Part shown: piece by piece, positions 1-10,706 of the stretch
Numbering within the stretch: position 1 is the first letter of the stretch
Layout of the letters: each line of letters opens with the position of its first letter
DNA from: Clitopilus passeckerianus
Taxonomy: Eukaryota > Basidiomycota > Agaricomycetes > Agaricales > Entolomataceae
Assembly: GCA_944990035.1 (NCBI GenBank)
Contig: CALYLX010000113.1
Location: forward strand, 558,001 to 622,000
Reading direction: 5' to 3'
Length of the DNA: 64,000 nt
The notes under the pieces: generated by a model
What the model was told of the DNA's origin: nothing
What the model saw: the letters and a program-made list of their open reading frames with translations, nothing else
The model's database searches: none
Program-made: the position numbers and the translations under genes

Positions 1-201
1 AGTGTGACACGCTTAGTGTTCGCCTCAATGCAGTTACTGATGAAACGTATGGTGCAGATGATGTACTTGTTCGATGGCCAAGAGCCTACGGTTCGTGTCC
101 TGCAAGACGTATTGGCTACTTCGGGATGGAATTTAGTGAGCCTTCGCTCTGTGGACCCCCAACATAATTTCGTACAATCGGTGGAAGCAGTGCCGATGTG
201 A
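1..201 (+). CDS. O-methyltransferase, C-terminal end (partial at window edge)
   Basis: This is the last exon of a SAM-dependent O-methyltransferase whose body lies upstream of the window. Base 1 looks like the end of the previous exon, 2-57 a 56-nt intron (GTGTGA...TGCAG), and 58-201 the last exon. The exon starts at MMYLFDGQE and ends QSVEAVPM. It is recognised by comparison with the complete OMT at 10707-12671: the intron falls at the same residue there, and about 25 of 47 residues match, including GQE, SGW and the RS-DP-F-QS pattern. OMTs of this family methylate hydroxyl groups on aromatic or polyketide-type metabolites. The gene points toward reductase 1, as OMT 2 points toward reductase 3. 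Substrate is unknown. Confidence 0.75.
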   Translation, partial: SVTRLVFASMQLLMKRMVQMMYLFDGQEPTVRVLQDVLATSGWNLVSLRSVDPQHNFVQSVEAVPM

Positions 202-798
202 ACTGCAAACCTACAGGTTCGAATTCGTTTTCGTCTTCGTGTATATAATTTTGGTCCCGGGATATATGTCAACATACTGGATCCGGATCGTTGTATTTAG
301 AATAGAGTTTGGGAAGTTTCAACCCACCAACGCTATCGATTGTATTGAAATTGACCCTGAATGGAACCACATGGACCATATTCAATGGCCATTAAAACCT
401 TCCTTCGTCGCTCCTGCTGTAAGATAAAAATCTATTTTTACAATGGACACTGGCAAGAGACGACGATGACCAAGCCATTTCAGCAACCCAAACCCTGATC
501 GCAATGGCATCCGACACTTTGCTTCAACGACCACCACGGACCTATGCACAATCACCACATCCTCATTATGCATCTCTCGGCTCTCTTTGCGCTGGGCTCT
601 TGGCTGGCCTCGTTGATGAGTTAGCCTTCCCTGTCCGATGACAACGCTCACGTCCTGCTCACTCAGCCCAATGTTGGGTAGGACCACGTGCTAACCCTCT
701 CGCAACATATTTAACCCCTCGTCGCAATCTCTCCATGTTATCGCACATAATCCCCCGTTATCTCGCCACATACAACGTCCACAAGAAAGTCCCAAGAA
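202..798. other. Intergenic, promoter side of reductase 1
   Basis: No gene is supported. It carries a CACGTG palindrome (685-690) and an AT-rich TATA-like stretch (catatttaac, 706-715) about 85 bp before the reductase ATG. Open frames on either strand here are short and lack family features. Confidence 0.6.
680..690 (+). promoter_or_regulatory. E-box/G-box element AGGACCACGTG upstream of reductase 1
   Basis: The sequence AGGACCACGTG lies about 108 bp before the ATG of reductase 1. The same 11 bases, in the same orientation relative to the gene, occur about 103 bp before the ATG of the inverted paralogue reductase 3 (10322-10332). CACGTG is the usual target of fungal bHLH regulators. Shared spacing suggests a retained promoter element, but binding is inferred. 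Confidence 0.45.
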
Positions 799-2008
799 AT
801 GCCTACCATCGCACCCGGCCAAAATCAAAAAGCCCTCGTCTCTGGAGCTAATGGGTACATCGCTGCGTGGGTTGTACGCGTTTTGCTCGAACGTGGATAT
901 TCTGTTCGTGGAACTGTGAGGACGGAGGAGAAAGGGAAACATTTGAAGGAGATTTTCAAAGAGTATGGAGATAAGTTTGAGATCGCTATCGTCGAGGATA
1001 ACGTCAAGGTATGCATGCTTTGCGGCGAGGTCTAAGTTCGACTGATCCTGATCTCCCTAATTTGTTTTTAGGATGGTGCGTTCGACGAAGCTGTCAAGGG
1101 CGTAGATGCAATTGCACATACGGCATCGCCATTCTACACTGGTCCTAAGAGCGCAGACGGTATGCTCCCATCTTTTCGCCTGAATTTCCTTGCCAATCTG
1201 ACCACTCACCAGAACTTATACAACCCGCCGTCAAGGGCACCGTTGGCATCCTCGAAAGCGCACTGAAAAACGGCAGCCCGAACCTAAAACGAATCCTCGT
1301 CCTCGCATCCTGTGCCTCCGTTCTCGAACCAGGCAGCTCCAAAGTCTTCTCCGAAGAAGACTGGAACGAAGCTTCTATCAAAGCAGTCAAAGAACAGGGC
1401 GACAACGCCTCTGGTCTCGATATATATCGAGCTTCAAAGACTTTGGCTGAGAAGGGTACGCATATATCCACTTTTCCTCCCTCTTCACGATCTAACAATG
1501 CGCATCAGCCGCCTGGGAGTTCGTTCAAAAGAACAAGTCTTCTCTATCCTGGGACCTGACAGTCCTCAACCCGCCTTTCGTCTTCGGGCCTACCATCCAC
1601 GCCGTATCCTCCGCCACCTCGCTTAACACCTCCGCCAAGCAGTGGTACGACGTCGTCGTTTCTGGCTCTCTCTCCTCCAAGCCCGACGCACTTGTAACCC
1701 AGGGCTCAGCCTGGGTCGACGTTCGTGATTTGGCAGAGGCACATGCAAGGGCACTAGAGAAGGACGCAGCGGGTGGCGAGAGGATAATTGTCTCTGCAGG
1801 CTCGTTCGTCTGGCAGGAGTGGATTGATGTTGCTAGCAAGATCAAGGATATGCTGCCTAAAGGTGTTGGGAGTGGAACACCGAAGGATGTCAAGTATCCT
1901 ATCAGGTATAGCACAGAGAAGGAGAAGAGGATCCTGGGTATCAACTTCAAGACTAAGGAGGAATTGGCAAAGGATACTCTGGCTGATTACGAGTCAAGGG
2001 GTTGGTAA
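799..2008 (+). CDS. NAD(P)-dependent DFR-like reductase, copy 1
   Basis: Extended short-chain dehydrogenase of the dihydroflavonol-4-reductase/Gre2-like type, which reduces ketones or aldehydes with NAD(P)H. Four exons: 799-1008, 1072-1159, 1213-1455, 1509-2008, giving 346 aa, close to family length. The N-terminus has the Rossmann dinucleotide-binding motif (VSGANGYIA, residues 14-22), and the active-site YxxxK is present as YRASK in exon 3. The ATG at 799 places the glycine-rich motif near residue 15, as expected. Two paralogues (4377-5593 and 9019-10218, both minus) share all three intron positions and phases, so the set arose by local duplication. Neighbours are an OMT fragment and, further right, a P450 and a second OMT, suggesting a tailoring role in a secondary-metabolite or detoxification pathway. 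Substrate cannot be read from sequence. Confidence 0.9.
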
Positions 2009-2121
2009 AACGAAAACTTGTTTATTGTAATTGGGGAATAATATATACATATTGCCTCTACTATCGTCCTGGTATGCTCCGATCCTCATATATGCATGCA
2101 TATAGACGCATATAGCCACAC

Positions 2122-3921
2122 CTACACACCATCCGCAATCAACCTCTCAGGTTGCTCAACATACGACCTCCAGCACTCCACAAACGCAGCCATCTCAGCA
2201 CCCTCAACAACTCTATGATCCGCACTCCAGCTAACACCCATCTTCAACCTCCTCTCCCCCTTCTTCTTCTCCCCCTCCGGTCCAAAGTCCAGCCCATCCT
2301 CCCACGTCCCCTCACTATCAACATCCCATACCCAATGTGCCCTCCCCAAAGCTACGATAGCGACCCCACCGCTTCCGGGCACGAGCACCGGATGCGCAAA
2401 GACGCCTTTACCGATGGCGCCGACGTTCGAGACGCTGATTGAGCCACCGCGTTTCGGGAGCTCGTTCGGGCCTAAGCCGGTCGTGCGCGCGAGGGTAGAC
2501 AGGTGTGCGACTCTGCCGGCGATGGTGTATATCGAATCTTGGTCTACGCCCGATAGGGTAGGTGCGTAGAGTCCGGAGGGGGTGGAGAGGGCGATGGAGA
2601 TGTCAGCGGTAGGGCGGATTGTTAGTGTTGGTTTGGAAGATCCTGAGGAGGAGGAGGTGGGTGTGATGGTTGATCGGAATAGAGGCCATTCGGACATTGC
2701 TTTGGAGAGTGTTTTGAGGAGGACGGGGAGCATTGTGAGGCGGGTATATTGGTGTGTTTCTGGGACGCTGGTTTGGGCTGGGGATGCGTTGGAGCCGTGA
2801 TAGACGGAATGTGGGTGGACAAGGGAGTAGCGCTTCTTGTATGCTGCTAGGGCTGGTGAATCTGAGGGCAGGAAGTGTGCTGGGATGTTGGAGTTGAAGA
2901 TAGGGAGCATTCGTTGGAGGTTTGTTAGGTCTAGCATGGTTGAGTAGCCGAAATGAGGGATTTCGAGGCTCTAAAGGCGCATATAGTCAGTGAATGAAGG
3001 TGCCCCAAAGTGAAAGAAAGAACCTTTTCCATGGCTTTCCACATTCCATATCTCGTTCTGCCCAGATCGACGACAATTTCCTCGCCGGATGGTACTCGAG
3101 ATGTACCCTGAGCAGCAGTGCCAGCTCCTGCAGTTTGACTCTTATGAGAACCGTCCAAGAAAGCCTGGACATCTGCTTTTTCTATCCTTCCGTTCCTTCC
3201 AGACCCAGGTGACAGTATTGCCAAGTCTACCCCATTCGCGCGTGCAAAATGGCGCACAGAAGGTGGTGCAAGTACGTCCGCATCTGAACGCGGTTTAGAG
3301 GACGATGAGGAAGACTGGGACGAAGCAGGCGGGGTATATTTCGGATCTAGGGGATGACGTCTCCGGGGTTCAGGCTCGCGTTCAGCAGCTGGAGGAGGCG
3401 CCAGGTCCTCTGAAGCAGGTGCAGACCTAGTCGTCCTGGATTCAGGAGCTTTGTCTGCATCCGTGGGCGATGTTTGGTGTAAGTCTGCAGTTTCCTCCGC
3501 GAGAGCTTCACCCTCATATTCGACTTCAATCAAGCAGAGCCCCTCCCCGACTTTGGCGATGTCTCCTTCCTTGACGAGGATCTCTTTGACAATACCGTCG
3601 AAGGGAGAAGTTATCTCTACACTAGCTTTGTCGGATTGAACTTCACAGAGTGGGTCAAAGGCACTGATTTGTGCTTGGGGCTTGACCGACCTACAACAAG
3701 GATTGAAATGAGCGAACGTCCATTGGGAACAGAAAATGGCGCACGGACCATCGGATAACCTCGCACTCAGTAATGCCCTCTCCGATATCAGCAAGCTTGA
3801 AGCTTTGCAGGACTTTCTTGTTCCATATCGGCGAGGTATGGAATAATGACTTCTGGAGAGTTCGCCTTCCGGACCTTCCTGCGAGGTGCCAACAGCGCCG
3901 TGTGAGGAGGACGTTCATCAC
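2122..3921 (-). CDS. Lipoamide acyltransferase E2 of branched-chain 2-oxoacid dehydrogenase
   Basis: Mitochondrial E2 core enzyme that passes the acyl group from lipoyl-lysine to CoA in leucine, isoleucine and valine breakdown. Three exons: 3921-3749, 3690-3024, 2970-2122, giving 562 aa. Order: a basic presequence (RRCWHLAGRSGRRTLQ), a lipoyl domain with the lipoylated lysine in SDKASVE, a Pro/Ser/Glu-rich linker, the peripheral-subunit-binding domain (PPSVRHFARANGVDL), a second linker, and the catalytic domain ending with SADHRVVEGAE. The usual HxxxDG catalytic motif reads HRVVEG here, with Glu in place of Asp; His is kept. The gene lies inside the OMT/reductase/P450 cluster but is a housekeeping enzyme, converging on reductase 1 with only about 110 bp between stop codons. 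Confidence 0.92.
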
Positions 3922-4376
3922 TTGGTGCTCGTTGTCCTTAACGGTCTTGAGCTATGTAGAGAAGGATAAGGAAGGAGGAGGGTAAAAGAACAGAGGTAAG
4001 GAGGAGTCGAACGCGGGGACGCGGTTGGCGCCATGAACGGGTATATATTTGATCGCTTCGCCTCGGTTGGATCTTGTCAGTCAAGATCCGTTCGTCGTCG
4101 CTTAGCGCAGTGTGCTCAGCATTTTACGCGTTATCGTCGCGTTCAACGGTGTATATTTGAACAATCTATCAGTACAAACCATATGGAAGCAGAGTTACTA
4201 ACAAATTGAGAGGAAGTGGCAGAAATTTTTATAAAGAGCAAAAAAACGATGGCTGGAAAACAAACGGAAGCTGACTCCCTCAGGAGTGTGACCAAGAAAT
4301 ACAGTTTTTAGAAATCAACTACTACTAGACAGTGCCTTTATGTAGAACGAAACATACAGGTACCCTGAGAAGAAGG
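3922..4376. other. Intergenic between E2 start and reductase 2 end
   Basis: Promoter side of the E2 gene and 3' side of reductase 2. No reading frame with family features and no clear regulatory motif seen. Confidence 0.5.
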
Positions 4377-5593
4377 TTACCAACCCCTGGAGTCACAATC
4401 TGCCAAAATATCCCTCGCAGTCTCCTCCATCGTCCTGTACTTAATTCCTAATATCCTCTTCTCCTTCTCACCACTGAACCTCATAGGATACTTGACATCC
4501 TTAGGTAATCCACCCTCCGCACCCTTGGGTAACATCTCCCGAGTCTTCCGTGCAGCATCAATCCACTCCTGCCAGACGTAGGAGCCAGCATGCACGATGA
4601 TCCTCTCCCCACCTGCAGCTTCCTTCTCCAGAGCCACCGTGATTGCCTCTGAGATGTCACGAACGTCGATCCAGGCAGCGCCTTGGGTAAGAAGGGCTGT
4701 CGGATTGGAGGAATAGGATCCGGAAACGACGGCGTTGTACCATACTTGACTAGAGGTATTGAGTGAGGTAGGTGACTCTCCGACGAGGTGGAAGGTTGGG
4801 CCGAAGACGAATGGAGGGTTGAGAACTGTTAGGTCCCAGGATAGGGTGGCTTTGTGTTTATTGTAGAAATCCCATGCAGCTACATTGACTCAGATTTTAG
4901 GATTTTTTTGGTTCTGGTGATTAAGGGGAGTACGCACCTCTTTCAGCTGAAACCTTAGAAGCAGAGTACAACTGGTTAGACTCATCGCCCTTTTCCTTGA
5001 CGGAAGGGATAGCAGACTCGTTCCAGTCTTCTTCGGTGAAGACCTTGTCGACAGTCATTTCACGGATTGCCGACGTGGACGAGAGGACGAGGATTCGTTT
5101 GATACGGGAGCCTCCGTACTTCTTAGCGCTTTCGAGGATACCCAGGGTGCCTTTGAGAGCAGGTTGAATGATTCCTGTTATCTTCCCATCAGGTGTCAAT
5201 AGAATTGGAGGTAAAGGAAGAATCACACCATCTGCAGTCTGATGGGCAGTGATCAGAGGAACTGGAGATGCAGTGTGAGCGATTGCGTCGACATCTTTCA
5301 CAGCTTCATCGAAAGCACCGTCCTAGAGTATCAACGCATGTTTAGCCTCAATGAGAACCCTCAAGAGCACCTGCTAACCCTACCTTGATGTTGTCTTCAA
5401 CGACAGCAACTTCAAACTTATCCCCATATCCCTTAAACACCTCCTTCAAATGCTCCCCCTTCTCCTCCGACCTCACTGTCCCACGAACCGAGAATCCACG
5501 TTCAAGCAGCACGTGAACGACCCAGGAAGCGATGTACCCATTTGCGCCTGAGACGAGGACTTTGTGGCCTTGGTCGGAATTTATGATAGGCAT
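4377..5593 (-). CDS. NAD(P)-dependent DFR-like reductase, copy 2
   Basis: Paralogue of reductase 1 with the same four-exon plan: 5593-5384, 5322-5229, 5174-4938, 4879-4377, giving 347 aa. The dinucleotide-binding motif VSGANGYIA and the catalytic YSASK (YxxxK) are intact, so it should be active. Exon 2 is 6 nt longer than in the other copies. Intron 2 (5175-5228) is 54 nt, divisible by three and free of stops, so retention would insert 18 residues without breaking the frame; the paralogues show it is an intron. It reads in the same direction as the P450 upstream (6244-8286) and reductase 3, suggesting a co-regulated set. Natural substrate unknown. Confidence 0.9.
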
Positions 5594-6243
5594 GTCGTTG
5601 CTTATCGATGTTGGGACGTCTTTTTTGCAAGCGAAGGCCTGGATTACGTGGGCACCAGATGTTTAGATAGGAGAGAAGTCTGACTACATGTAGTCATCTC
5701 AATTCTCGGCAGCTACACGGGTCCTGTGTACGCCTGAAGGCTTAGCCGTGCAGCAGGAGGTGTACCGCGTATGAGCCAGCAGCCAGCATTCAAGGCGCCA
5801 TTATTAGTATGAATTCTATCTGGGAAGTACCAGGAAAACGCGTATGAAAGGTTTGCCGTCCCGGTGGTGGTGGTTGTGAGCAAAAAAGACACCGGATGTT
5901 CGGGCCGATCCCATCTCCCCCATCTATTTGGGCTGAATAGCCCCTGAGAGGCTCAAGCTTGAACTGACGTTGAGTGTAAAGAAGAGCAAACTTATCCCCA
6001 GTGTTAACGGGTCTTTTTCACAACAATTCATAAGCAAGCCTACGGTACAAAATTGAGTAGACACCATTGCACTTGTACCTCTCGAAGAATGAACTGGAAT
6101 TTTAAACGACACCGATATATTCATATGTCTTTAAAGAACGACCAAGTAGCACAGGTGCTCGTACAGAAGACAATATATCAAGATACTCGTCCTTTTGTTC
6201 CAGCTTCCATGCAAGCTTGTCGCCTCGTAGTTTCTACACAAAG
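5594..6243. other. Intergenic upstream of reductase 2
   Basis: Holds the promoter of reductase 2 and the 3' region of the P450. An ACGTG core occurs at 5646-5650, about 55 bp before the ATG, but not the full 11-base element of the other two copies. No other feature seen. Confidence 0.45.
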
Positions 6244-8286
6244 TCAGTCCTCCACAGTTAGGTCATATTCGAAAGGTGTGAAAGCCTCTCCTGTGTCCTT
6301 CATGGCCTGCCGAAGCGCTTTCTCGTGGTGAGCGCTCCAGGGTTTAATCAAAACGGGGAAGTCCTCGGGGCGTTGTACCAGACCCTTTATGGGAATGCCA
6401 ACACAATCAGTCATGTCCACGAAGAATCTATATGGACCGGACATACCGCTTGGTTGCCTTCGTTCAGGCCTAATTCAATGACGCTCCCGGCTTCATTCAG
6501 CATCTTCCTGAAATTGAAAGCCTAGAGCAGATTCATGGTATTGATTCTCTGCAGAGCATGAGATCAATCAATCATGAGAGGTTGAGCTGAAAACTTACAA
6601 TTGAATTCTGAGCAAGATGGACACTGAAGCAGTCACGCTATCACAAATCGTGTATAAGTATTAGATGAGGATGGTGGGGGATGCATACATACCCTACCGC
6701 TTCCAAAAATATAGGCGACGTATTCGTTTAGTTCGGGGTCGACGATGAAACGCTCTGGGTAGAACGTATCCGGATCTGGGAAAACCGCAGGATCGTGGAA
6801 TAAACCCCCTGTACAACATTCTCAGCAACGACAACTCGACCAATGGGAGAATGCTTACAGGTGTTCTGGAAGATGACAGCGCCTTTCGGAACAACGTAGT
6901 TTCCATACCGAATGTCCTCCGACGCGGCATGTGGAACTGCTAAAGAAGCAACTGGACGAAGTCGATGTGTCCGTTCAGGCCACTAATTTAGAACGAAAAA
7001 GATGGTAGTTGCAGGGATGCGTACCTCGTTGATCACAGCTTGTAGATAGGGAAGGTTGGGGAAATCACTAAGCTCGGGCATCCGGTCATTGCCCACAATC
7101 CTAGTGATCTCCTCTTGAGCTTTTCGCTGTACTCCAGGATGCTCTGTAATAAACAGGACGAAGCTGTGCAGAAATGTTGCTGTTGTATCCGCTCCCGCTG
7201 CTGTCATGACGAAACCAAAAGGCCCGACGGAACTTCAGCTACATTTCCATTTTGAGATTGAACAAAGAAACGGTCTTACAGCACGGCCTCCTCGTCCAAG
7301 CCCCACTCTTCAGACCTCGTATGCACCTCCTCCATGAAACACCCATTTCCCGCGCCCACAGCAAGGCGATCTTTGATTAGACCCAGGATGTCACCAAGTA
7401 CCCTCCTTTGCAGGGCTTTCAGTTCCCGACACTTGGCCTTCCAAGGAGCCCATCTTTCAGGGATATACTTCAGAATGGGGAAGGTATCAATGGGAGGGTG
7501 AGAAGTCGGAGAACTGAGATGCGTGGTTTTGTCCAGCATCTCCCAGAATTTCAGAAAAAGAGGCGTAGTTGGGAGAGGGAGCCTGATCCCGAACATGACT
7601 GCGAAGATGACAGAGGTTGCATATCGTTGGAGATGCTGCCTGACGACCTGCAGGGAGTTTGAGGTATAGACGTCATACCGAAAGGATCAACGTACCTTCG
7701 GTTTTTGAAGAATGTCGTGTATGAGCTGCACGTCGCAGTGCTCTCCATCGGGGTGCTACGGTCAAGCAATTAATCAACACGTCAGGCAACTGCTGGAATG
7801 CACGAACTGTTCCTTCCCCTAAGAAACCGGTCAGCTCTCCCGCAGATGTGACAATTATTGAAAACTTACAACGCAAGATGGTTATCCTGACCCTCGATGC
7901 AATCCCTGATGTGATTAGGAGGGAGGTCGGAAGATAGCGCAGACTGTTTGCCCAGGATGTCATGGATGGCGGCAAGCGAAGTCAAAACGACATAAGTTTT
8001 ATGCGCAAGCTTCAGGCTGTAGATCTCGCCATACTGAGACGCCCATTCCGTGAATCTGAGTGAAAATGTTGTTGAGTATCATCCTTGGGAGCGGTATCAA
8101 CACTCACCGAAGATGTGGAGCTGACTTGGGCCATATTGTCATGTTTCCGACCAAAAGCTTGGTTGGAGACTCGGACCCAGGTGGCAGCAAACCCTCTCGT
8201 TGTCCATATCCGGCCAAGCGAAGTAGAGCCCAAGTGGCATATGCAACTACACCAACTATGGCTGTCGTGGAGAGCCAGGAGGACAT
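6244..8286 (-). pseudogene. Cytochrome P450, probably decayed
   Basis: Microsomal P450 with an N-terminal membrane anchor (ATG at 8286; LSTTAIVGVVAYATWALL), a proline hinge (PPGSESP), I-helix AGADTT, the segment with VFPDPDTF and PERF, heme loop and a typical C-terminus. Exons recognised: 8286-8108, 8055-7870, then a damaged stretch to 7696, 7647-7280, 7232-7025, 6982-6859, 6808-6693, 6637-6599, 6521-6447, 6384-6244. Damage: the C-helix reading (PRWRALRRAAH) and the later VQLIHDILQKP reading overlap in different frames on the same bases near 7710-7750; the ExxR motif is split by four extra residues next to a 42-nt intron; the heme motif FxxGxRxCxG reads FGSGRRDCFS, with Ser for the last Gly. 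It would have worked with the flanking reductases and OMTs. It could still make an altered protein. Confidence 0.75.
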
Positions 8287-9018
8287 CAGACCAGCGATGG
8301 AGGGAGTCAATTGCGCTGGAAGCTAACCAGGAGATGGTCACTTCAGGCCGTGATAGCACTGGCACCGTTCTGGACTCGTGATGAATCTTTCAGGGTCAAA
8401 GATACCAGTAATAGCTTCGTACCCATGCCCTGATGGCACGACTACCTCGTTTAAGTTCAAGCAACGTTTGATACGGCTTCGAGGACAATATGAGAAGTAA
8501 GGTTGCAAAGCTTAGGCAATTTGTTGGAATGGGCGAGGCTGCGGCATCTCATATTCCAGTTTCGGTTGTAAAATTGGGTGTTCAGCTAGGAGCACGAAGT
8601 TCTGGGATATCCGCTCCTCCTCCATTGACACCATGCCGAAGACGCGGAAGAGGGTTCAGAGTCAAAAAGGCTAATCAATTTCGTTAGTGTCAGTGATCAT
8701 CCCGGAACAACCGCCGGCGGATCAGGTCGATAAAGCCTAGAATAGGCAACGGCATCTTCTCGGCTTGAGCCTTCTCGAGCAAGCCAATCACCTCCAATAA
8801 TTTTCCTTTAATCTCACTTCGTAACCTAGTGAACCTGGAATTTGGGAGGGCCAACTAGCGAGCATTAAACATTGAAATCCCACCCAAGATATCATATAAG
8901 TAGAGTAGATTGCGGCTACTGCGGAGGAGGCCTGCGAGGGTCACTCAATTACAGCGATTTATGGGCAGGCATGAGCCTGTCGTTCAGGTTTGCGCAACAG
9001 TTGTTGCTGTAATAAAGA
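8287..9018. other. Intergenic between P450 start and reductase 3 end
   Basis: About 730 bp, promoter side of the P450. No gene, repeat or clear promoter motif recognised. Confidence 0.45.
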
Positions 9019-10218
9019 TTACCAGCCCCTGGAATCATAGTCCGCCAGGGTATCCCTCGCCGTCTCTTCTATAGTCCTGAACTTGATTCCCAATATCCTC
9101 TTCTCTTTCGTCGTATCCAGTCTCAGAGGACAATCTACGTCTTTTGGTACTACACCCTCTGCACCCTTAGGCAACATCGCCCTAATCCTCCGTGCAACAT
9201 CAATCCACTCCTCCCAGATATACGATCCAGCGGACACTATAATCCTCTCGCCACCAGCAGCCTCCTTTTCCAGAGCCACGGCCAACGCTTCCGCTAAATC
9301 GCGGACATCAACCCAACATTCGCCCTTGCTAAGATTAGGCGACGTGTTGGAGGAGATAGATCCAGCGACAACGGCCCCGTACCACATGTGAGCAGAGGTA
9401 TTGAGTGACGATGGCGATGGCCCAACCCGGTGGATGGTCGGCCCGAAAACCAGAGGAGGGTTAATAACTGTCAAATCCCAGGAGATAGTGGCTCTGTGTT
9501 CATTGTAGAAACCCCAAGCAGCTGTAGTCGACTTCAAGATCCACCATGACGATTAGAGTTCGCCAGTACACACCTTTTTCTGCTAATACCTTTGAGGCGC
9601 GGTACATCACAATACTAGGAGCTTCATCGCCTTTCTCATTGATTGTGGGGATTGCAGACTCGTTCCAGTCATTTTCTGTAAAGGTTTTATCGGTGCCCGG
9701 TTCGATAATTGCTGAAATTGAAGAAATAATAAGGATCCTTTTGATGCGAGATCCACCATACTTCTCGGCGCTTTTGAGGATACCAACAGTGCCCTTGACA
9801 GCAGGGTCAATAAGTTCTAGATTTTTCTTATTCAGGTCTTTCATCGTTCAAGGAGGATGCAACATACCGCTCGCCCTTTTCACCGTGTTAGGTACAGGAG
9901 ATGCGGTGTGAGCAATCGCATCGACGTGTTTCACGGCTTCGTCAAAAGCACCATCCTAAGCGATTCGACCTCAGTACGATTTATTTCAAGATGCTAATGA
10001 TCGCTTACCTTGACATTGTCCCCAACAACGAAGATTTCAAACCTATCCCCGTGCTCCTTGAAGAGTTCCTTCAAATACACTCCCTTCTCCTCCATCCTCA
10101 CAGTTCCACGGACTGAGTATCCGCGTTCCAGAAGGACGCGGGCCAGCCAGGTAGCTATGTAGCCATTTGCTCCAGAGACAAGAATTTTGTGATCATGACC
10201 AGGTTTTATGACAGGCAT
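9019..10218 (-). CDS. NAD(P)-dependent DFR-like reductase, copy 3
   Basis: Third paralogue: exons 10218-10009, 9955-9868, 9816-9574, 9521-9019, giving 347 aa. Motifs VSGANGYIA and YRASK (YxxxK) are intact. I chose the ATG at 10218 (MPVIKPG) because it aligns with the starts of the other copies; the frame stays open 39 codons further upstream without family similarity. Codon phases at all introns equal those of copies 1 and 2. OMT 2 lies immediately upstream on the same strand, the mirror image of the OMT fragment and reductase 1 at the left edge. Likely role: reduction of a carbonyl on the metabolite also handled by the OMT. Confidence 0.9.
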
Positions 10219-10706
10219 TCGAGATTCGTTTCTTGTGGATGTCGAAACCCCAGTGGTACGGCGCAAGATCTTGAGTGATATTGCGGTGACAAATGGCGAG
10301 AGAATATCAAGGCAGAAATACCACGTGGTCCTCAAATACTGTCTCTAGATCTGGTCAAAGAGGGTGAAAAGGGGTCATGTTCACGTGGAACTTGAGAGAA
10401 TACAGCCACTATATCAGCACGAATCGCGCGGCTTATGGTGTTTAAAATTTATGGTGGTAAGTGCGAGCAAGGGCTGAAACGAATGAGGTGTTGGATGTTC
10501 GGGCCGTTGTCATCAAACTTGCATCAGCTACATTCCGGTGGTTAGGCGCCCGATATTTTGGCGCCCAAGCTTGTTGCAACCAAGGTCGTATTCCAATGGG
10601 GTTTTATCTACCTTCAAGTGGAGTGGTTTCATTGGATGGAAATACCGCAGCTGGAGAGCGAGAACGGAGTACAGCATGGTTCATTCAGAGGAATCATAAT
10701 TACTGG
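10219..10706. other. Intergenic upstream of reductase 3
   Basis: Promoter of reductase 3 and 3' end of OMT 2. It contains two CACGTG palindromes, at 10322-10327 and 10382-10387. Nothing else recognised. Confidence 0.5.
10322..10332 (-). promoter_or_regulatory. E-box/G-box element upstream of reductase 3
   Basis: In gene sense this reads AGGACCACGTG, identical to the element at 680-690 before reductase 1 and at nearly the same distance from the ATG. A second CACGTG is at 10382-10387. Probably a shared bHLH-type binding site; the factor is unknown. Confidence 0.45.

Noticed and set aside
6385..6446. Frameshift near the P450 C-terminus
   Set aside because: A 62-nt intron with donor GTATGT and acceptor AAAG joins the frames cleanly into a typical P450 end.
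7710..7755. Normal splicing to recover the P450 C-helix
   Set aside because: It would need a 25-nt intron and gives the wrong phase; the overlapping-frame explanation fits better.
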